Below, piece by piece: positions 39,220-52,694 of a stretch of DNA of 64,000 bases. This DNA comes from Paramacrobiotus metropolitanus. Its lineage: Eukaryota; Tardigrada; Eutardigrada; Parachela; Macrobiotidae. The notes under the pieces are model-generated. The model was not told the DNA's origin. It worked only from the letters and a program-made list of their open reading frames with translations, and ran no database searches. Position numbers and translations under genes: made by a program. The DNA lies in assembly GCF_019649055.1 (NCBI RefSeq), contig NW_026570223.1, positions 3,224,001 through 3,288,000 on the forward strand, written 5' to 3'. The number at the start of each line of letters is the position of its first letter. The first letter of the stretch is position 1.

Positions 39220-41180
39220 ATGACACCGTTACCAGAGAATCCCGCCGCTATTCCCTACGGCGTGCGCTTTATTCGCCGTTTTATTCCGCTGCCGGCGTGC
39301 TGTAGCCGTTTGGCCATATACCGCGCGAGTATCCTTACTCTCACATACATATTTTATGTATCCTATCATTTGGCACGTCGCCCCATGGGGGTAGTCAAGA
39401 ATGTTCTGAAACAGAGTTGTGCCAACATGACTCCGCCGCCGGATCTCACGGAATGCGAACTGCGGAATGGGACATGGTGTGCATGGGAGCCATTTGACAA
39501 AGACAGCCAAAAACTGTTCTCCGCTCTCGATTTTACCTATCGGTTTTCCTATGCTGTGGGCATGATATTTGCCGGTCATATTGCCGAACGTACTGACCTG
39601 CGGATATTCATAACATGGGGCATGATTTTGTCGGGCGCGTGGGCTATCATCAACGGAATGGCGTATTTCTGGAAGATCCATTTTTTCTCGTTTTTCCTAA
39701 TGGCGCAGTTATTTGGAGGAATATTTCAAGGAACAGGTTGGCCCAGTGTCGTACCGTTGATGGGTAACTGGTTTGGAAAACACCGGTTAGGTTTCATCTT
39801 CGGCGTGTGGAATTCCCATACATCCGTCGGGAATATTCTGGGCGCAGTCATCGCCGGCGTTTGGGTGAACCATGAATGGGGCTACTCGTTCATTGTGCCG
39901 GGATTGATAATTGCTGCATGTGGTGTCATTGCTTATCTTTTTGTGGTGGTCAAGCCGGAAGATGTCGGCTTACCTGAACCAGATCATACCGAAGATTCGC
40001 TTAATACGACAACCATTAGCGAGATATCAGACATTTCTCTGAACGATCACGGAAAATTAGAGAAGGCTGCTGTAACTTTGGACGTTGTTATGGAACCACC
40101 GCACGAAAAGAAGCCCATCACTATGATGCACGCCATTAAAATTCCGGGCGTTATTGAGTTTTCTCTGTGTTTATTCTTTTCGAAAGCCGTTTACTATACC
40201 TTCTTCTTTTGGCTCCCCGTGTACATCAAAGAGACATCCAACGGTGCCGTTGACAACCACGCAGCAGCCGATCTGTCGGCGGTGTTCGATGCCGGTGGGA
40301 TCATCGGCGGAATATTAGCGGGTGCTTTGTCCGATGCCACCGGCGGCAGTGCGACGGTCAGTGGAGCGATGTTCATTTTAGCGATTCCGTCCCTGTACCT
40401 GATGATCTTGTACGTTAGCCAAGGATTAACCATACTGATCGTGCTGCTGGTTATTACCGGTTTGTTTGTCAACGGACCGTACGCGCTGATAACCACTGCC
40501 GTGTCCACGGATTTGGGTACGCGACCCAGTCTGACTAAGAACACTAAAGCGTTAGCCACGGTGGCGGGAGTTATTGACGGAATGGGATCATTGGGATCTG
40601 CGTTCGGGCCGTTGGTAGCCGGGTTACTGTCCACCTATGGATGGCAGGCGGTATTCTACTTCCTTATTATTGCTCAAGTAGTGGCTTTGTTGTGCTTGAC
40701 CCGTCTGATTTATCGGGAAATTGTGCACTGGTGTAGTAAAGGAAAAGCGGTGCGGAAAGACTCAATAACATCAATGTGAGTATACGTAATTTTGGTTGCC
40801 AACATTAATATTTTCTCCTCTCTGCCTACGTGCAGTTTATGTATAAGTATAGAAATTCAAAGTGGTAATGCGGCTTCTGTTCTGAGAACTAGTGGTTGTT
40901 CAAAAGAGTTGGAAGAGTTATTTTTATTTGTTCCAGCTGGCAGCTATTGGATATTTTAGTTTCTAGTGTAAATGACATTTGTTTGTACAAGTCTGGAATA
41001 AAACCAAGTTTATGTACTTTTTTGTTAACCACGTTATCTGCATTTTGCAGCAATGGAATAGCCAACGACCATTACCTGCCGCCAAATCTATCCGCCGCCG
41101 ACGATCCCAAAGAAGCAAAACGCTTGCAAGAAAGTGCAAATGGATTTGTGGTTAATATAAGAAGGAATTCTATCGGTTAA
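39220..41180 (+). CDS. SLC37A2: Sugar-phosphate/phosphate exchanger, SLC37 family, 2 exons, 561 aa
   Basis: Major facilitator antiporter, in mammals ER glucose-6-phosphate:phosphate exchange. Exon 1 (39220-40775) and exon 2 (41051-41180) join in phase across a GTGAGT donor. Without splicing the frame would stop four nucleotides later, so the spliced C-terminus is preferred. Family hallmarks: YRASILTLTYIFYVSYHL with ARRP (SRKP in vertebrates), WCAWEPFDKD, the GWPSVVPLMGNWFGK signature, WNSHTSVGNILGAVIAG, PEDVGLPEP, the IPGVIEFSLCL start of the second half, and NGPYALITTAVSTDLGT. About 12 membrane helices are expected. It is closest to the SLC37A1/A2 branch; the symbol is tentative. Met at 39220 is the first ATG, preceded by an acceptor-like CAG, so a 5' non-coding exon is possible. 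Confidence 0.9.
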
Positions 41181-41494
41181 GAATTTGTCCTTAAAGGTTG
41201 CTCGATTGTTTATGTTTTCTTCTTTTGCCTTGATTTTCTGCTGTAATTGTTATGATTAGCGACGGATTTTAAAATAATTCCATGCTTGGTGCGCTAAAAA
41301 TGTTCTTTGTTGTACGCTACGCGTACGTATGGTTATTTTAGCAAATACTATGCGTTATACGAGTACGATTTAAAATTTTTTATTGTATCTGTACGAGTAC
41401 TGTATAATTATTACTACAATTATTACACTGTAACCCATGAGCCATCATTCATTTACGTATACAGTAATTGGAAGATACGGATACATACGATATA
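41181..41494. other. Short intergenic spacer, nothing identified
   Basis: AT-rich 3' flank of the SLC37 gene. No AATAAA seen near the stop. Confidence 0.5.
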
Positions 41495-41725
41495 GGGGGG
41501 ATCCATAAATTACGTACGCAGCGAACCAGGGAGGGACGGGTCCGAAAAACGTGACAAACTGTGACGGCCCCGGCGAACCCAGGGGGGAGGGGGTGGTCAG
41601 CTCCATGTATTACGACTGAGCGAACCAGGGGGGAGGGGTCAAGCAGACGTGACGGACCGCTACGAAGGGGGAGGGAGGGGTGAAAAAACCGTGGTTTTCT
41701 GCGTACGTAATTTATGGATGCCCCC
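41495..41725. mobile_element. 231-bp MITE with about 25-bp terminal inverted repeats
   Basis: The left end GGGGGGATCCATAAATTACG (continuing TACGCAG) matches the reverse complement of the right end, GGGGGCATCCATAAATTACG (continuing TACGCAG), with one difference. ATA flanks both sides (41492-41494, 41726-41728), a candidate target duplication. The interior is G-rich with repeated GCGAACCAGGG units. It is non-coding. The family is not assigned. Confidence 0.8.
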
Positions 41726-42196
41726 ATACTGTATGTACTTGATTAAGCAAACAAACAACGCAGAACTCTTAATAATCATTGTTTTGACTGATATTATTCG
41801 TGACTTCATTATCGCTTTTTTACCAACACTTCAGAAAATGATAATAGTTCCATAAATAGATTGTAAATTAGGGCATAACTATCCGTTTTTCGCCGGTTTC
41901 TGCTTGAGTTACTTTTCCTGCTTCCGCGGTTTTCCGGGTGGCTTCCGGTCAGAATGTTCACATGGCATTTCTGACTCTGATGGTAGCAGCAAAAATATGT
42001 TTTTGCAGATACGATGGGTTTCGCAAACTGGCATCCGTTGGCGGTTATCCTGTCGCTTAATATCATTTAGCTTTAAATCATTCAGTCTAGAATTTTTGTT
42101 CGCGTTATCTCGGGATTATGAAGCTATAATTAATTTTACTGTACTTATTTTTCAATCTGTTCGTTTTCCAGTTGAAAAATCTGAGTTACAAGAGAC
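41726..42196. other. Spacer upstream of METTL4
   Basis: Open frames run through it (for example 41904-42446) but none matches a known family. It probably contains the METTL4 promoter and 5' UTR. No motif assigned. Confidence 0.4.
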
Positions 42197-43556
42197 ATGT
42201 CCGTCATCTTTATTAGCGAATGCTGCTCGCTATCAGTATGTGATCAGAAATCATTCACAAACAATCAGTTACACCACTGCAGCTTCGCACTCCAGTCGAC
42301 TGGAACAATTGGAGAGGGTTCTGACGGGAGCGTTGCGGAACCTGCTTTCCAGAAAATTCACTTGCGAAATTCTTTATTCGAGATTAAAGTGCCATTTCTT
42401 ATGGACTCGGAATTTAGTAAATACCAGCGAGAGTGTGTTGCTGTAAATGACTGCAAGCCGTCGAGCGTGAGTACGATCAGACAAATTGTCCGTTATTGAA
42501 AGGTTTCCGGTTTATGGTGCTTAGATTAGGAGAAGTGCTGCAGCTGTACCGTGTACGGTATCAATGTTTTTATTTTGTGCTGTTGAGAGTACATTTTGTT
42601 TGTTCACTGCTCGACTGAAGTTCATAATTTCGCAGTTGTATCTATTGTAGAACAATCCGGAGAAAAGGAAGCGCAAACGAGAAACGAACGATAATTACTT
42701 CAATCTGGACAAGCAAAACCGATTCCTGTCTTTGATTCAACAAACTCAGTTCCATTGGAATAGCCTTTCGAAGGATGTTCCTGTCTGTGATAACAATGTT
42801 GCTGCAAGGAAAATCGCGAAGGATTTTGCGGATATTAACGTTAATCTCCCCTATAGAGAAATGTTTGAAAATTCCATGGATGTTGCCGTTCTTCGCGAAC
42901 ACTATGGCGATCAGTATATCATCCCCGCAAAATCCCGCTACTGCTGTTCTTTGCTTTCCGACATCGATTGCCTTTTAACTGGCACAAAGTATGATCTTGT
43001 TGTTATTGATCCACCATGGAATAACAAATCTGCGAAGCGCCTGCGCACCTATGATTATGTGGATGAAAGAGAGTTCGCGAAGATTCCCGTCGCACGCTTA
43101 GCGAAACCCGGCTGTTTAATTTGTTTATGGGTTACGAATAACGAACGCTTGAAGTCGTTTGCGGAATATGAGCTCTTTCCCTCGTGGGGCGTGAAGAAAA
43201 TCGCAGAATGGATGTGGATGAAAGTTACGATGTCGGGAGAGCCGGTGTTCGCTCTGAACTCTCCCCACAAGAAACCGTATGAAGTGTTGTTGATTGGACG
43301 AATCATCAGCGAAAACTCTGGAATTGAACAACAGCACTCAACAATTCCCGTAGAAAAAATTGTTGTGAGTGTTCCCAGTGCCGTGCATTCTCATAAGCCG
43401 TGCCTCAATGATCTCATGCGCCCATTTCTTCCACCGGAAGCGAATTGTTTGGAATTGTTTGCTAGGAGCTTGTGCGCTAATTGGACTAGCTGGGGGCTGG
43501 AAGTGTTGAAGTTTCAGCATTCATCGCTGTACGAATTCGGCTGTGATCAACAGTAA
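42197..43556 (+). CDS. METTL4: METTL4-family N6-adenine methyltransferase (MT-A70), 2 exons, 391 aa
   Basis: SAM-dependent methyltransferase. METTL4 proteins are reported to methylate adenine N6, including m6Am in U2 snRNA and, more debatably, DNA 6mA. Exons 42197-42466 and 42651-43556 join in phase. A basic run, EKRKRKRE, at about residues 94-101 could be a nuclear signal. The MT-A70 catalytic DPPW is at 210-213, preceded by KYDLVVI and followed by NKSAKR. Further family blocks: CLICLWVTNNE, SWGVKKIAEWMW, SPHKKPYEVLLIGR, VSVPSAVHSHKP, LELFAR and the end WTSWGLEVLKFQH. The protein is shorter than human METTL4 (472 aa) at the N-terminus; an extra 5' exon is possible. Confidence 0.93.
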
Positions 43557-44525
43557 CTTAATGCCAGACTAGCAGATTACGACTTGATCACTTGGCATTG
43601 TTGGAGTTTGTTGTTTTGTAAATTATTACTCACAATTAATAGATCTAGCATTTATACACTGTGATACCAGTTTTGTAACAGGATTTACTCACTTTCTTTT
43701 CATCGCCTCGCATATCGGTCGAGGTACATTCGGTATGACCCTCTGAATGTGTATAAAATAACTTCGGTGGAGTTTCTCAAATTTTTCTTCTTCAAACAAG
43801 GAGCAAGGCTGGATATTGCCTACAGGTTTTTTTGTTACGCTTTACAGCTATAAGCAGCTTTGTAAAACCTGCTGTTGAGTCAGATATGGCTGCTGCTGTT
43901 TATTACTAGTCGAAAATGTTTTGTTTGGGTTTGAGCTGTTATTTTTCTGCACGATGGAGGGTTTAAAATACGATCTGATAGAAGCCACCTACGTAGCCAA
44001 AGTGCGAAACGCTTGCATGGTCAGGCGACGCACTGGGGCAGATTCCGGCTTTCTGAACGTGATATTCATACGCGCTTATGGTATACGCGCATTTGGTAAA
44101 CATCGTCTCGTACCTTATCATGATACATCGAAACAGTTTTCCACAAATTTTCTGCTTAAGAACCGGTTGACATTTCTATCCCAAAGAATATTATGCGCTT
44201 GCGATAAGATCCATGAAACGGCTTCCGCCTCGTAACAGAAACGACAGTAGAATGCAGGCATCTGCCTGGGATCGACGTACACGTCCGTGTACTAATTCTG
44301 ACCTTGGAAACAACAAGAGGGATTGCTTGTTTGCATGCAGTACGCTTTGCAGTTATAAAAGGAGTGTGAGCCGACAAATTTACTTAACAGTATCTGTAGT
44401 TTAACTTTCTTTCCTTTCTGTAATTTTTTTCTTTCTGCTGTTTTTTAACTCGCGAAATTAATGGGCTTTATGACCGAAGCGTCATCGACGCTGTAGTTTT
44501 TCTGAATAAAAACTCTGAATCAAAG
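43557..44525. other. Intergenic, no gene supported
   Basis: Contains a 94-codon ATG ORF (43954-44235, plus) with no recognisable domain and no splice evidence. Probably holds the promoter of the TEP gene. Confidence 0.5.
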
Positions 44526-47500
44526 ATGTTAATTTGGTGTGGAGTGAGACGATTATCAGTGGAAGTTCAAGTTACGACGCTCTACGTTCTGCAATGGGTT
44601 ATTGCGGCGAAGTTTCCCGGCGTTCATACTCAGCAGTTGTAAGTGCTCTGTGGCGGTTGGTTGAAACCAGATCGTTGTCTGCGAATACTTACTACCAGTA
44701 GTAATCTTTGTAAATCAGCTTGATCTGTAAAACATTTCAGTATTGATAACAATAATTAACAGGTTATGCTTAGCCTGCAGTTCTGAACTGCCGAATAAAT
44801 GTATATTTATTTTATCATTCATAGTATATGTAAATGTAGAAATGCATGCGATTACACCGTTTTGAATTAATTGTAATTTGTAAGTAACCACTTACGCAAT
44901 TCAGCCCTTACCGGTACTTGTCAATTCGCACAAAGTAAAAATTCTGCGTGTATATAATTAAAAATAAATGTTTCTGCTAAAATCACCCTGTATGGTAGAA
45001 GCTGACACTGGCAGTTGCAAGCCTCAAGAAAACTTCTGGGTAAAAATTTCCAAAATTTTAACAGTAATGTTAGTGGCCGGAATGACTGTATGCAAATTAC
45101 GGTAACCAATCGCTATATGTAAAGTCGAACTGGTTTTACAATTTTACAGAACAAAAGGAACTGGCAAAACATACATTTTCGTCCACGCTCCTAACGCAAT
45201 TATACCTTCCCGACCTTATGCAATCAATGTGCGTACTTTTGGTAAAAATCAGAGCGCACGAGTTACAGCATCTTTGACAGCCACATCAGAAAGCATCGGG
45301 AAGCGCTGTGAAGAATACATCGATACTTCCGGCTCCAGTGAACTATCGCAGCTTGTACTGACGGTATAATGGATGTTCACGATCAAACATTTTCATTTTA
45401 CGTGTACAACTACGCCGAATAAGGGGATACCATGCATAAGACAGACAAAACTTTTGTTTGTTGCATTATTAACGGTAACAGCGATTCTGTTATATTGGGA
45501 TGACTATAAACGTTTTAAAAAATACATTTTAACTGCATCTGTGGTTGTCGAGTTAATTCAAACTAGCGATAAATTGAGATATCTGTGTGAATTATATTCT
45601 TTACAGTTACGTGCGAGTATATCCGATCCAAGGGTTAACGACATTTTTTTACAGACTAACTGCTTATCCGGCGTGAGAACCTCTCAGAACTTGATGCTAA
45701 ACATCACGGTCAAATGCCTAAATACCAGCAATGTTCAGTGGCATGAGTTTGTCGTCAGAGGAGTGCTGGAAGAAAGTCTCGTTTTGATACAACTAGATAA
45801 ACCAATATACAAGCCAGGCGATACCATCAAATATCGAATACTTTTGCTTGATGACTCTTTACTGCCCACAAAAAATGAGGATGGCACGATTACGGTGGAT
45901 GTCAAGTTCAATTACTTTCAGCGGCAGGTACTAACGAACTGGACTACAGAGCGTTCAGTTTATTTAGTTGAAAGGCTAAATATTATCGTTATAACCCAGT
46001 CATGGCAGTACTAACGCTAAGCAAATTCTCTTTAATACCGCCATGCTCTGATTCTTCCTCTAGAACGATATGATTGTAAAGTTTTGAAATGAGGATATTC
46101 TGACCTTTAGGCGTTATTGTATTTCACGTATTACAGGGCAACAAGCCGACATCAATGTTTGAGGAAACAAAACAGTCAACATACAAAAACATTAGTAAGT
46201 GCAAAGTGATAATCATGACAAATTGGAGAATAACTGTTAATAAATCAGGCGTAGGACCGTGTATCAAAAAGCCGACATCTTGGCCTTCCCATTTTACATA
46301 AAAACAGACTTCATGTGTCTGGAAAGCGGGGACTAAATGCATATACAATTTTCTGTTTCCATCTTTTCAATTTTGATTAGTTTTTTCTTCATTAAAATAA
46401 CCGATACAACGTGACAATGCGCTCAGAAGAGATGATGCACATGTTGCGCCGGTGATAGCTGCGAGTGTGAAAAGGTTTTGTTGAGGAGACTATATGGTCT
46501 CAGTTTTCACCGTTTTTCTCGTGCACAGCCTATTTCGAAGGACATCTGGAACTCTTCTTGCACATGGATAATTCAGTCTTAGGAAAGTGGGACTTAGAAG
46601 CCGTTGCGCGGAATCAAAACGTCGAGCTGGGTCGAGGCAAAAAAGAATTTTTAGTCGAAAAATACGGTAAAATACCATACTGTTTGAAATATTACACATT
46701 GCTGTTGCAGGCTTTCTAACTCTACCAGCGCGTTGTTTCTTTGCAGTTCTTCCTCGGTTTAACATCAGTTTCAAAATGCCAAAATATGTTACGACTGAGA
46801 ACAACAGCGTTGAGGGATACATTTCCGTTCGGTAAATGTATGTTAGCGTTTATCATTAATATTTTATGCGAACATACTAAAGTGTACAGTGTAAGGTCAC
46901 TTTTACATTAATTATCAACAATACTATCGTTACCACGTCATACATGTACATGTAGTTACTATATTACTGAAACAAACCGAATAGACAGTTGAATGGTACT
47001 ACTCAAATATTGTCACTTTTTTGCATGCTACAGGTACATTTGTGTTTGGCAGGTATCAAAACTGGAAGCCGGTTAAAGGCACAATACAAATCTCCGTTTT
47101 TTTCGACTTTCAAAATTACTCACAGGAAATAACTGAATGCCGTCGCAGACCGCAGCATACTGATAAGGTTGGCATCAAAGTTAAGTTTTTCAGCCGTTCA
47201 TGACCATGCCTTTTTTACAGCCTACGTACCTTCATAACAAAGATGTGTTCTGCAGCATCACCGCAATTAGAGAGCAGTTCGTTCAAAACAACAAACTCTG
47301 CATGGGGCACAAGAATTACCCTTACAATTTCCGCATTGTCGTAAATGCAACTGAGGATCTCACTGGAAAAACTGTGAACCAGACGCATAATTTATCAGCT
47401 TTATACTGCCGACCCTTTCGTATTGTAACCGATGTGAACGAGCAAACTGGAAAATGGCTGTTTCGTCCGGAAGGGCCACACCACCTGAACATTTGGCTAG

Positions 47501-50500
47501 AATATGCTGGTCGTGAAGGACTGCCATATCGCTTCCCGCCCGATGCATTATATCGCATAATATCCATTCGTGCCAAAGGTTACATGAAAAACACTACGAG
47601 TAGCAGTTTAGGAAAACCAAAGACAATGCGGCAAGAGATGCCAACCAATGGGACGGTCCAATACGCCTGCACCACCGCCACCGGCAGCTGGGCACCGGAT
47701 ATTATCTGTCTTACTATTACGGTTAATTACTCCACTAATTTCGAAACCAACCAGAGCATCGAGGAGACTGTCCTGCTTTACGCCTACGCACAAAAGATTT
47801 CAATTGAGCAACTCAACAACGGAATTCCATTTCCGAAAAATGGAAGTTTAGCAGAATTTCGCATTCGCACGACGTATCGCAGCTGCAAAGCGTGCGATGT
47901 CCATTACAGCGTGGGTGCAGTTTACACTGAAAGGCAGAACTGCAATTTCGATAGGTTCAGTACTACGTATCGCTTTTACGTACTCGTAGAAGCTCGTACT
48001 TAACCGTATAAACCGTATATTTAGCTCGAACCTCGTCTATATAAAACGCAAGCTCGCTTTCTTGGTAAATTTCTATTTTTATAAATACAAATAGGTGATG
48101 GCTTTTATGTGCAGATTTTAACACGGTCGGGAATTCGTGGTACCTCTGTGCTTCCACAAAATCCTTCATTGCGGCCGGATAGGGTGGATGAATTACAGTT
48201 TGAGGTCACGGAAGATATGTGGCCGAAAGCGAAGCTATTGGTGTATTATGTCGACGACAGGGGAAATGTTGTGGCGGAAGTAAAAGACTTTCGAGTGTTA
48301 AGACCACCATTAACGGTAATGCCTGGGCTTAATTTCTGTCTGATGTGGAAAATGATTCACATTTATGACACGACTGGACTTCTTTAGTTGAACGTCAGTA
48401 GTGTCCATTTGACTCGGCACGGAACGCGTACGGCTTGTGCCTCGGTAAATACCGGTGGACAGTCGCTGGTGGCCTTTTCGGGAATCGATCGTGGCTTGTT
48501 GAAAGAAGTCCGTGGAAAACTCCGCTATCATCACTTTAAGCCAAACGTTGTACGTTGCCACAATAATGCTTTTAGTTAAGGTAATTACCAAGTATAGGAA
48601 CTGAGGCCCTTATAATATGTTACAGATCGACCAAAAACTGAATAAACTTCCGGTGGTTTCCTGGTTTTCCCGTGACGTGCCGATGGTGGTTCAGGAATCC
48701 AGGAAAGTTAAAGACATTTTCGAAGTACTTACGTCGGCATGTTTGCTACGATCAGCTGTTGTTCTACAAGTTTAGGCCGTAACAGTTTCTTGTTTCTGCT
48801 GTAGCAAGCCCACATTATCGCGCATGCTTTCGTATTAGGAGACAGAGGCAAAGTCGGCCCGAGAAAATGTACGATCGATAGTCGTACTAAGTATTAAATA
48901 TCTATATGTTCTCTTCCCATCAGTATTAATGATTCTCGGTAATCTGTTAATTTCTGTATATAAATCAGTTTACAAATTTGTTTTGGCCTTTTTAGCGAAA
49001 CCTGATGGGAAAAGTTCTACTGAACGAGGAACGTTTAATAAACTGGAAGATAAAATGGAGGGAGGTGAAGGTGACACAGAAAGGAGAGACGACTTTCGAG
49101 ACAGCTTCTTATTTGAGGCAGGATTTACAGAGTTGGTGAAATTCATATACTGTAAATAATCTTCTTGATTTCCATTTTCTATTGATCGTGGAAAACAAAT
49201 GATAAAGGTAATAAATCAAACTCTAGTGAAGTTGGTAATCTGGAAGTGTGCGGCAAGCTACCAGATTCTCTGACGGACTGGTCCATAATGGCCTTTAGTA
49301 TCGATGGATCTACAGGTTTAAAGGTCACCGATAATTCATCTAAGCTGGTACGAGGCCTTTGAGTGAACTATTTAAAAATTTCTGTTACATAAAACATAGA
49401 TTTTGTTGCAGTTGCAACAGCAGCGGGATATATCCATTGATCTTGATATGCCTTATGAAATAGTACAAGAAGAAAAGCCCAACATTCAGTTATACGTCTA
49501 CAACAACGGAAGGGAAACCCGGAAGTTAACTGTGGAGGCCGGAATATGTTTTTATCCGATGGACGATCTAAACTTATCTAATTGTGCTCGACCGTTTTCG
49601 CATGCATATGATATCTTATTGGAAAACGGATCACTGAACGCCTGTCCGATATATCAGTACTTGCCCGAAACGTTTTTTACCTCTATAGGAACTATTAAAT
49701 TCGATATTGATGTGCGGAGTGATTATAAACACGAAGATCGGTTTACTAAAACAATTTCCGTTATCCCCAAAGGAATCGCACGGCAAGCATGGTCGCCACC
49801 GTATTCCATTGAGCTGGGAGTCGACAAGAGCCAGTCCAAAACTGTTGATTTATCCAAGAAATTTCCGCAGCTAGAGTCATCAAGGATTGTGCCCGAGTCA
49901 AGGAGTACCACTATCATTTTCTCTGGTAAATAAATTGTTCGCGATTGAAGAATATTGATGTACGGGCTAGAGAGTTGACTTGTTAGTACCTACTGCATTT
50001 CTGCATGTGCTTACCTTTGTAGGTGACACATGGAGTTCAGTTTTGCATTCATTAGCAAAACTCAACGAAAACTTTCAACATTCAGCGTGGTCACCCTTTA
50101 AATGTGGGGAAAAGAATATGGCATTCTTAATGATAAACACATTTTTAGCAAAATATTCCACATTGCTAAATATCAGAGGAATCAATCTGGAAATGTTGAA
50201 AAACAATATCCAAGCAGGTATGTGTACTTGTGTCCATCTTCAGCAGTCCCTACTCTTATCTCAGAGAAAAACAACTTCAGTTTTGAAAAACTGCTCGTTG
50301 TAGCATATGATCGTCAAAAAGCGTTCAGAATGCCTGACGGATCTTACAAGTAAGAAAATCGTTATGTTTGTGACAACTTTTTCGATCGCATTGGTTATTG
50401 AGCGTAAGTTTCTGCATTTACACCTAAACTGGAGCGTAAATCGAGGAGCATAGTTTTATTACACGGAAAGTTTCCGTACAGGACCGTACTTAACTGATAT

Positions 50501-52381
50501 AAGTCGGTTTCGTTGTACAGCACTTTTGGCGACACTGCAATTAATGGATCAACATGGTTAACAGCCCATGTCGTGCGCGGTTTCATCCTAGCTGGAAAGT
50601 TCATCACCCCTCCTATCGATACAACGGCTCTTCGAAAATCCCTTAAGTTCTTGTCGGAGCAAGTGGCCTTAGACGGATCGTTTGTGGAACATGGAATTTC
50701 TATGGATACCCCATCCGGTTCTGGAGTTTCACTTACGGCATTTTCGCTTTTGGCATTTATTGAGGCCAAGTATTCTCCAGTTGATCAGAAAGGTCATTAC
50801 GAAAAAAATGTATCTAAGGCCATGCGATATCTGGAGAACCAGTTTAATACTTCTAGTGTAAAAACTGATCCTTACACACTCGCAATAACGAGCTACGCGC
50901 TTGTGCGTCTAAACAGTCCACACCAGACAAAGTTTATTGCCGCATTGAAATCCCTCGCGAAAACTGACGGCAACAGGAAGTACTGGAATCCCTCCCCGAA
51001 AGCAACTGGTAACCGTGAAGCTATTGCTGTGGAGACGGCAGCGTACGCCTTATTAACTTGCCTCCGAAGCGAAGCATCCTCGAGTTGGAACCGATCAGAT
51101 TGCGAGCAAATTTTTAATTGGTTATTATCAAAAAGAAACCCGCGCGGCGATTTCATATCCACTACGGTAAAATAGTATAAAATTTGTACACATTTAGGAA
51201 CATTGATCATTTTCAACAGCTATGCCGGTGGATGCTGTTGTTGTGCGATACTCACCGTTAGCACGCATTTCACATTTAGGATACAGTCGCTGCACTGCAT
51301 GCACTGGAGAAAACTGCCGAAAGAACTGTAAAAAGTATCAGTTATGCCGACATCACCGTTCAGTGTAATGGAGATCCCAACGACACACAATCCATCCAGC
51401 TAAACAACACAATTCGCATCCATTCTGTACATTTTAGCAGACACTGTCAAACACCGCAAATCCGATTGCGTGGAAAGGGCACAATTTACTATCAAATACA
51501 GTGCAACTACAACGAACTGCAGCTGGATCCTCAACCGGGGCCTTTTGAAGTTACGCATCAACTACTCACCTACGGGCGTGGTGATAAAAAGATTCTCAAA
51601 ATATGTTTCCGGTAAATCATCGTGCATTTTAAGTTCTATTGCCCACATCTATTAAGACTAACCAATTAATTACTCTAGATTAAAACTGTAGTTATTAAAC
51701 AGTAATATTTTTTATTAGACAATACATTTTTTTCGCAACTTTTTCCCTAAGCTAGGTTAACTATGATTGGTCCGGTTTGTAAATCTTAAAGTGTTAACAG
51801 TATTCACTACTCACCAATACAGTTTTTTTTCTTCAGACATAAATTTCATATTTTGCTTTGTCAGTTTGATTGTTGTTATTTCCTTTAACAGTTACCTTTA
51901 CAATGAAAATCCTGGAACCGTGTTTGTCGAAGCCGAAGCTTTAACCGGCTGCAGTTTTGAAGGTGGTGTGCTCCTGGAAGTTGCGCATGCTCGTTCATAC
52001 GAAGTGGATTTGGAGAGAACAAACGGGAAAAAATTTGGAGCTTTGATTCAGTTTACAAAGGCAAATACTCATCCTAATAATTCCTAATAATTACCACTGC
52101 TGTTTAGAATCGTATGCTTGCAATTGATTACTTTTTCCGTCACCCACAAACAGACAACCAACTCTAATTACACTGTATCCGAAACACCGTCTGACCAATA
52201 TAAAACATGTTTTACCAGGTCGAATGCTTTATTTATTTTGCAGTGGAACCAACAAGAAGTGTGCGTCGAACCACACTTGTACAAAGAACGGGAGGCGAAC
52301 AACATTGCTGCGCGACCAATCAAGATTTCCCGATATTATGGTAGTCAAAACGAAACAACAACAATCATGTACCCTCTGTAA
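44526..52381 (+). CDS. Alpha-2-macroglobulin/thioester-containing-protein family, with altered thioester motif
   Basis: Secreted macroglobulin with roughly 15 exons. Phase-consistent exons include 44526-44638 (signal peptide), 45150-45363 (MG1), 45655-45927 (MG2, with VLIQLDKPIYKPGD), 46504-46666, 46747-46831 (VLPRFNISFKMP), 47053-47167 and 47221 to about 47978. Others follow near 48116-48305 and 48388-48530, and from about 49403 to 49931. The thioester exon begins at 50023. The thioester/TED region runs to about 51171 (TWLTAHVVRGF, DGSF, ETAAYALL). Receptor-binding-domain exons follow (about 51284-51610, 51892-52080), and the last exon ends at 52381. The canonical GCGEQNM is here KCGEKNM: the Cys is kept, but the Gln that forms the thioester is Lys. 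Roles in the family are protease trapping and complement-like opsonisation. Some exon borders are approximate, and one or two small exons around 48600-49300 are unresolved. Confidence 0.85.
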
Positions 52382-52694
52382 CGGATTTACCATCATGATA
52401 CGATTATCCCCAAAATGTATTGCTAATAGCATAAAGCTGTAATTAATACGTAATCAAATTCGATGTAGTTTTATAGCTAATCCGTTTTGGTTTATTTTTT
52501 GAACTTATCCGATTTTCGTAACACTATGATCACTGTTTATTGTTCCAATATATATTTGACAAATAACTGATTTGGTGAGATTCTGCACATTTTACGAAAA
52601 ATATTGAATGCACTGAGGTATGATAATTTGATTACTGGTAAAAAGAGAAAAAAATCTTGTGCTGCCGGGCTTTGCAAATGAAGACCGGAGTCTT
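52382..52694. terminator. Convergent 3' spacer of TEP and DRP1-like genes
   Basis: 313 bp between two stop codons. Minus-strand AATAAA at 52541-52536 and 52496-52491 could end the DRP1-like transcript. No strong plus-strand signal seen. Confidence 0.45.

Noticed and set aside
40776-40779. Stop of the SLC37 gene directly after exon 1
   Set aside because: A GTGAGT donor overlaps it and a phase-matched second exon with a clear acceptor exists at 41051-41180.
43954-44235. 94-codon plus-strand ORF between METTL4 and the TEP gene
   Set aside because: No recognisable features and no splice evidence.
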